In this document: piece after piece, positions 60,423 to 64,000 of the stretch
Numbering within the stretch: position 1 is the first letter of the stretch
Layout: the number at the start of each line of letters is the position of its first letter
Notes under the pieces: model-generated
Seen by the model: the letters and a program-made list of their open reading frames with translations, nothing else
Databases searched by the model: none
What the model was told of the DNA's origin: nothing
Assembly: GCA_963823495.1 (NCBI GenBank)
Contig: CAWGLV010000001.1
Coordinates: forward strand, 3,658,001 to 3,722,000
Length of the DNA: 64,000 bases
Direction: 5' to 3'
Origin: DATDAH01 sp963823495
Lineage (GTDB): Bacteria > Actinomycetota > Acidimicrobiia > Acidimicrobiales > DATDAH01
Made by a program: the position numbers and the translations under genes

Positions 60423-60968
60423 ATGACGACCTGGGAGGGCGACGAGTACCAGGCCCGGTTCGACCGCCTGGCGGCCGCCGGGGCCGAGGTCCACGGCGAG
60501 GCCGACTTCGTCGAGTCCTACGGCCCTTCCTCGGTGCTGGACGCCGGCTGCGGCACGGGCCGGGTCGGCATCGAACTGGCCCGTCGCGGCATCGAGGTGG
60601 TCGGGGCGGACCTCGACCGGTCGATGCTGGCCACCGCCCGAGGGCGGGCACCCGAGCTGACCTGGGTCGAAGCCGACCTCACCGAGCTCGAGCTCGACCG
60701 GACCTTCGACCTGGTGCTCCTCGCGGGCAACGTCCCCCTCTTCACGCCCCCGGGCACCCAACCGGCGCTGGTCGCCCGCTGTGGTGAGCACGTGGCCCCC
60801 GAGGGTCGACTCGTCGCCGGGTTCTCCCTCGACGGGGGCTACGGGCTCGACGCCTGGGACACGGCCTGCGCCACGGCCGGACTGGCGCTCGTGGACCGCT
60901 TCGCGACCTGGTCCCGCGAGCCCTTCACCGGCGGCGACTACGCCGTGTCGGTCCACTCCCGGGCCTGA
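60423..60968 (+). CDS. SAM-dependent methyltransferase (class I)
   Basis: 181 residues. Motif I is VLDAGCGTGRVGIELARRG (38-56), with an acidic end of strand 2 in VVGADLDRSML and motif II/III around FDLVLLAGNV. The chain is short but whole for a small class I methyltransferase. It has no visible target-specific domain, so the substrate is unknown. It stands alone between the cyclic-nucleotide protein and the glycine-rich protein. Confidence 0.9.
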   Translation: MTTWEGDEYQARFDRLAAAGAEVHGEADFVESYGPSSVLDAGCGTGRVGIELARRGIEVVGADLDRSMLATARGRAPELTWVEADLTELELDRTFDLVLLAGNVPLFTPPGTQPALVARCGEHVAPEGRLVAGFSLDGGYGLDAWDTACATAGLALVDRFATWSREPFTGGDYAVSVHSRA

Positions 60969-61041
60969 GCCGCGATCGGGCCCTTGGCCCCCGGGTGCGA
61001 GTATGGTTCCGACCGTCCCATCGAACCGAGGTCGTCGCTCC

Positions 61042-62127
61042 ATGCCTGTCTCCCGCCGTGTGATCGCCGTCGTGGCTGTCGCCCTGCCCGCCATCGCCCT
61101 CCTGGTCGCCTCCGGGCCCGATTCGGGGGCCCAGGCCGCCGAGGCCAGCCAGGTGATCGACACCGTCGGATCGACCGACTGGACCGTGCCCGACGAGGTG
61201 GCCTGTGTGAGCTTCGTGGTGACGGGAGCAGGCGGCGGGGCCGGCGGCGACTTCGGCGCGGGCTCAGGCGCCGTCCCCCCCGAGGGGATCATGGGGACGT
61301 CTCTCGGTGGCGCGGGCGGTGCCGGCGGCTCGGTCTCCGCCGAGGTGATCGTGACCCCCGGTGAGACCCTGCAGATCAACGTCGGCGGGGCCGGCGAGCC
61401 CGGCGACCTGGGCGGCGGCGGCGGGGGCAACGGCGGCGCCCAGGGCGGCGACGGCAAAGGGGCCGAGGGTGGGGGCGGTGGCGGCGCCTCCGACGTCCGC
61501 CAAGGTGGCACCACCTTGAACGATCGCATCCTGGTCGGTGGTGGTGGCGGCGGCGGCGGGGCCGGTGGCCCGGCCAATGCGGGCGTCGACGTCAGCCCGC
61601 CTGCACCGGGCGCCGCACCCGGTGACCCCTACGAAGGCGCCGTCGAGGGTCCCGCGATGCCCGTCGAGCCCGGGGGCGACGGCGGCGACGGGGGCGCACC
61701 GAACGGGGCCGACGGGACCGATGGCTTCAGCGTGGTCGGCACCACCGGTGGCACGGCCGGCGGCGGGGGCACCCCCTCCGCCGGAGGCGCCGGCGGGCTC
61801 AACAGCACGAACGTGGCCGGATTCGGCGACCCGCAGGCCGGGACCTTCGGGGCCGGTGGCCAGGGCGGCTCCTCCGGCGACGGGGGCGGCGGGGCCGGCG
61901 GCGGGTGGTACGGCGGCGGGGGCGGCGGCGCCGGGTTCGCCGGCACGGGGGCCGGGGCCGGCGGTGGGTCCGGCTACGGACCCGCCGGCGCGACCTTCAC
62001 CAACGGCGTGGAGAGCGGCGACGGCTCGGTCGTGGTGACCTACACCCCCGGCGACACGTCCTGTGGCGGTGTACTGGACGACGACGTCGACGATGTGATC
62101 GAGGCCACCCCGCCCTTCACGGGCTGA
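61042..62127 (+). CDS. Secreted glycine-rich protein
   Basis: 361 residues from ATG 61042. The signal peptide MPVSRRVIAVVAVALPAIAL runs on to a cleavage near AQAAEA. The mature chain opens with WTVPDEVACVSFVVTGAGGG, the start typical of glycine-rich (ALK/LTK-like, PF12810-type) domains. Long Gly runs broken by Ala/Ser follow, ending in SVVVTYTPGDTSCGG and an acidic tail (DDDVDDVIEA). The repeats are low-complexity, so length and sequence may vary between strains. It is probably a surface or matrix protein of unknown role; no lipobox or SLH is seen. Confidence 0.85.
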   Translation: MPVSRRVIAVVAVALPAIALLVASGPDSGAQAAEASQVIDTVGSTDWTVPDEVACVSFVVTGAGGGAGGDFGAGSGAVPPEGIMGTSLGGAGGAGGSVSAEVIVTPGETLQINVGGAGEPGDLGGGGGGNGGAQGGDGKGAEGGGGGGASDVRQGGTTLNDRILVGGGGGGGGAGGPANAGVDVSPPAPGAAPGDPYEGAVEGPAMPVEPGGDGGDGGAPNGADGTDGFSVVGTTGGTAGGGGTPSAGGAGGLNSTNVAGFGDPQAGTFGAGGQGGSSGDGGGGAGGGWYGGGGGGAGFAGTGAGAGGGSGYGPAGATFTNGVESGDGSVVVTYTPGDTSCGGVLDDDVDDVIEATPPFTG

Positions 62128-62131
62128 AGCT

Positions 62132-63865
62132 TCAGCCCTCGGGGCGGAGGACCTGACCCGGCAGCGCGCCGTCGGCCACCAGGTCGCCGTCGATCACGAT
62201 CGGGACACCGTTGACGATCGTCGCCTTCATGCCCTCGGGTTTGGAGACGTAGCGGGCCTCCCCGTTGGGGAAGTCGGCCACGACCTCCTTTTCGGCCGGA
62301 CCGATGGTGTCGGGGTCGAAGACCATGAGGTCGGCGGCGAAGCCGGGGCGGGCCATGCCCCGGTCGCTGAAGCCACAGAGGGCGGCGGGCCACTGGGTGA
62401 GCTGGCGGACACCCTCCTCCAGGGTCCACGCGCCCCACTCCCGGACCCAGTAGCGCAGGAAGTAGCTGGAGCTCTCGGCGCCGTCGTCGCGATCGAGGTG
62501 GGCGCCGCCGTCGGAGGTGCCGATGACCATGTGGGGGTCGAGTTGGGCGACGCGGGTGCCCTCCCGCCACTCCGGCGTCTCGGTGCGCCAGACGAACTCG
62601 GTCCGCAGGTCCTCGGCCACGGCCAGGTCCAACATCACGTCTTCTTCGGCCCGGCCCGCCTCGGCGGCGAGGTCCGCGAGGGCCCGGCCGACGAGCCGCT
62701 CGTGCTCGGGCCGGGCCACCGCGTTGACGTGCAGGACGTCCCAGTTCGGTGGGGGAAGGGTCGGACCCTTGGCGGCGTCCTTGTTGGGCTGGCGCACCGC
62801 GCCCCGCACCGCGTCACGGAAGGCCGGGTCCGAGGCCATGGCCAGGCGTTCGGGAACGGTCTTGGCCTCGGTGAAGAGCCGGTTGAGCTCGAGGACCCCC
62901 TCGTAGAGGGTCGTGCCCTCGGCCAGGGTGAAGGTCCGGTTGAAGGGCCGGGCCATCATCATCGAGTAGACGGCCGCCCCCGCCTCGGTGGCCTCGTCGA
63001 CGAAGCGCTTGGCGTTGTCCCAGCCCGCGGTGGGGGCGTCGACCTTCGACCGGGCCCCGAGACCCTGGATGATGACCGGCATCCGGGCGGCCAGGGACAG
63101 CTCGATGAGGAGTTGCTCGTCCTCGGGCTGCAGGCCCCCGATGGCGCCCTCCGGCAGATAGGCGATGGTGCCTGCGTTGGCCCGACCGGCGGCCGCCACG
63201 AGAGCCTTCAGCTCCTTCAGGGAGGACAGCCGTGACGGCACCGGGCGGTTCGCGCTGTCCCAGTGCGTCGGGGCGTGGGAGGAGGAGAACCCGGCGGCGC
63301 CGGCGGCCATGGCCTCGCTGACGATCCCCGCCATCTGGCCGATCTCGTCGTCGGTGGCCTCCCGCTCGAAGGCGGCATCACCCATGACCCACCGCCGTAC
63401 GGCGGAGTGGCCGATGTAGCAGGCCATGTTCACGCCGAGTCGGCCCTGGCGGGCCGCCAGGAACTCGGGGAAGGTCTCGAAGTCCCAGGGCAGGCCGTCC
63501 AGCGCGGCCGCCGACATGCCCTCCACCCGGGCGAACATCTGGGTGATGTAGGGCCGATCGGCCGCCTTGGTGGGGGCGACCGAGAAGCCGCAGTTGCCGG
63601 CCAGCACGGTGGTCACCCCGTGGAAGCAGGACGAGGTGGCGTACGGCTCGAAGGTGAGCTGGGGGTCGTAGTGGGTGTGGGGGTCGACGATGCCCGGGGC
63701 CACCACCAGGCCGGTGGCGTCGACGGTGCGCTCGGCCGCACCGTCCTCGGCGAAGCCGATCGTCGCGATCCGGCCGTCCTTGACCATGACGTCGGCGCGC
63801 CGGCGGGGCAGACCCGAGCCGTCGACCAGGGTCCCGCCGACCACGGCCAGGTCATAGGTGCTCAT
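62132..63865 (-). CDS. N-acyl-D-amino-acid deacylase-type amidohydrolase (D-aminoacylase family)
   Basis: 577 residues, usual for the family. The metal site starts with DPHTHYDPQL (H63, H65); TVLAGNCGFSVAP and GTSDGGAHLDRD are the marks of the D-aminoacylase/dihydroorotase-like branch, and GFAADLMVFDPDTI ends the barrel. These zinc enzymes remove N-acyl groups from D-amino acids; actinobacterial copies often act on other amides. Its ATG overlaps the upstream stop by four bases (ATGA), so it is made with the aldehyde dehydrogenase encoded off the right edge. Confidence 0.92.
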   Translation of the reverse strand: MSTYDLAVVGGTLVDGSGLPRRRADVMVKDGRIATIGFAEDGAAERTVDATGLVVAPGIVDPHTHYDPQLTFEPYATSSCFHGVTTVLAGNCGFSVAPTKAADRPYITQMFARVEGMSAAALDGLPWDFETFPEFLAARQGRLGVNMACYIGHSAVRRWVMGDAAFEREATDDEIGQMAGIVSEAMAAGAAGFSSSHAPTHWDSANRPVPSRLSSLKELKALVAAAGRANAGTIAYLPEGAIGGLQPEDEQLLIELSLAARMPVIIQGLGARSKVDAPTAGWDNAKRFVDEATEAGAAVYSMMMARPFNRTFTLAEGTTLYEGVLELNRLFTEAKTVPERLAMASDPAFRDAVRGAVRQPNKDAAKGPTLPPPNWDVLHVNAVARPEHERLVGRALADLAAEAGRAEEDVMLDLAVAEDLRTEFVWRTETPEWREGTRVAQLDPHMVIGTSDGGAHLDRDDGAESSSYFLRYWVREWGAWTLEEGVRQLTQWPAALCGFSDRGMARPGFAADLMVFDPDTIGPAEKEVVADFPNGEARYVSKPEGMKATIVNGVPIVIDGDLVADGALPGQVLRPEG

Positions 63866-64000
63866 GCGTCGGGCCAGACCACGGACTGGAGCTCGCTGTA
63901 GGCATGGAGGCCGAAGGAACCCCCGTCGCGGCCGACTCCCGACAGCTTGAAGCCACCGAAGGGGGCCTCGTGGTTGCGCTGCAGGGTGTTGATCCCCACA
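63862..64000 (-). CDS. Aldehyde dehydrogenase family protein, C-terminal fragment at the window edge
   Basis: Only the last 45 codons are in the window. They read NHEAPFGGFKLSGVGRDGGS and end SELQSVVWPDA, the PFGG-K-SG-GR-G C-terminus of ALDHs. The rest of the gene lies to the right. The stop overlaps the ATG of the D-aminoacylase-type gene (ATGA). Confidence 0.85.
   Translation of the reverse strand, partial: VGINTLQRNHEAPFGGFKLSGVGRDGGSFGLHAYSELQSVVWPDA

Noticed and set aside
61042..62127. A PE_PGRS-type protein
   Set aside because: It has a normal signal peptide and no PE domain; only the glycine-rich composition is alike.
1..64000. tRNA, rRNA, CRISPR, transposase or phage genes
   Set aside because: I saw no cloverleaf, rRNA core sequence, regular spaced repeats, terminal inverted repeats with a transposase, or integrase motif. 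A search with tRNA and repeat-finding programs would be needed to be certain.

Overview
The window is high-GC DNA whose genes are packed head to tail, with many 1-, 4- and 8-base start/stop overlaps. It reads as the chromosome of a high-GC actinobacterium. The gene content is several acyl-CoA synthetases, a CaiB-type CoA transferase, an F420-type LLM oxidoreductase, a wax ester synthase and a carotenoid oxygenase, with many TANNNT -10 boxes placed 6-9 bases before the start codon. That fits Actinomycetota, possibly Acidimicrobiia, but the class is my inference. I see no rRNA, tRNA, CRISPR array, insertion sequence, phage gene or replication origin. About 49 genes are supported; the genes at both edges are cut by the window.

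Left third (1-20.5 kb) is mostly catabolic. It opens with a MarR regulator and two amidohydrolase-family genes (minus), followed by a membrane protein. Next come two aldehyde dehydrogenases around a divergent acyl-CoA synthetase, an LLM oxidoreductase and two short-chain dehydrogenases. A lipoprotein with FG-GAP-like repeats and a GH43-like propeller protein carrying S-layer homology repeats form a small surface module. A coupled minus-strand operon encodes a carotenoid oxygenase, a thiolase, an epoxide hydrolase and an enoyl-CoA hydratase, with a CoA transferase divergent from it; together they look like a route that cleaves and then beta-oxidises an isoprenoid or similar substrate.

Middle (20-41.6 kb). 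A branched-chain-type ABC importer is built from two fusion proteins (LivG-LivF and LivH-LivM) and is preceded by three tandem paralogous binding lipoproteins. After it come an old-yellow-enzyme/dienoyl-CoA-reductase-like flavoprotein, an alpha/beta hydrolase, a divergent NAD-epimerase/serine-hydrolase pair, a wax ester synthase/DGAT, another amidohydrolase, a cation/proton antiporter, a BNR-propeller gene overlapping a MoaD/ThiS-like gene, and a membrane-anchored sulfatase.

Right third (41.6-64 kb). Two more acyl-CoA synthetases flank a TPP-enzyme-like protein that has lost its cofactor motif. Two tandem secreted propeller proteins, a small lipoprotein and an EamA transporter follow. A signalling cluster then holds two response regulators, a NarX-type histidine kinase, an ABC ATPase whose permease seems reduced to a 54-residue stub, a receiver-HTH-nucleotide cyclase fusion and a cyclic-nucleotide-binding protein. 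The window ends with a methyltransferase, a glycine-rich secreted protein, a D-aminoacylase-type amidohydrolase and the tail of an aldehyde dehydrogenase.

Regulatory features visible by eye are two near-identical operators (CTGACAGGGTGTCAG and CTGACGGGTCGTCAG) at an acyl-CoA synthetase/ALDH divergent promoter and inside the importer operon; two divergent gene pairs whose -10 boxes share one TA step; and several strong hairpins, one with a perfect 20-bp stem.
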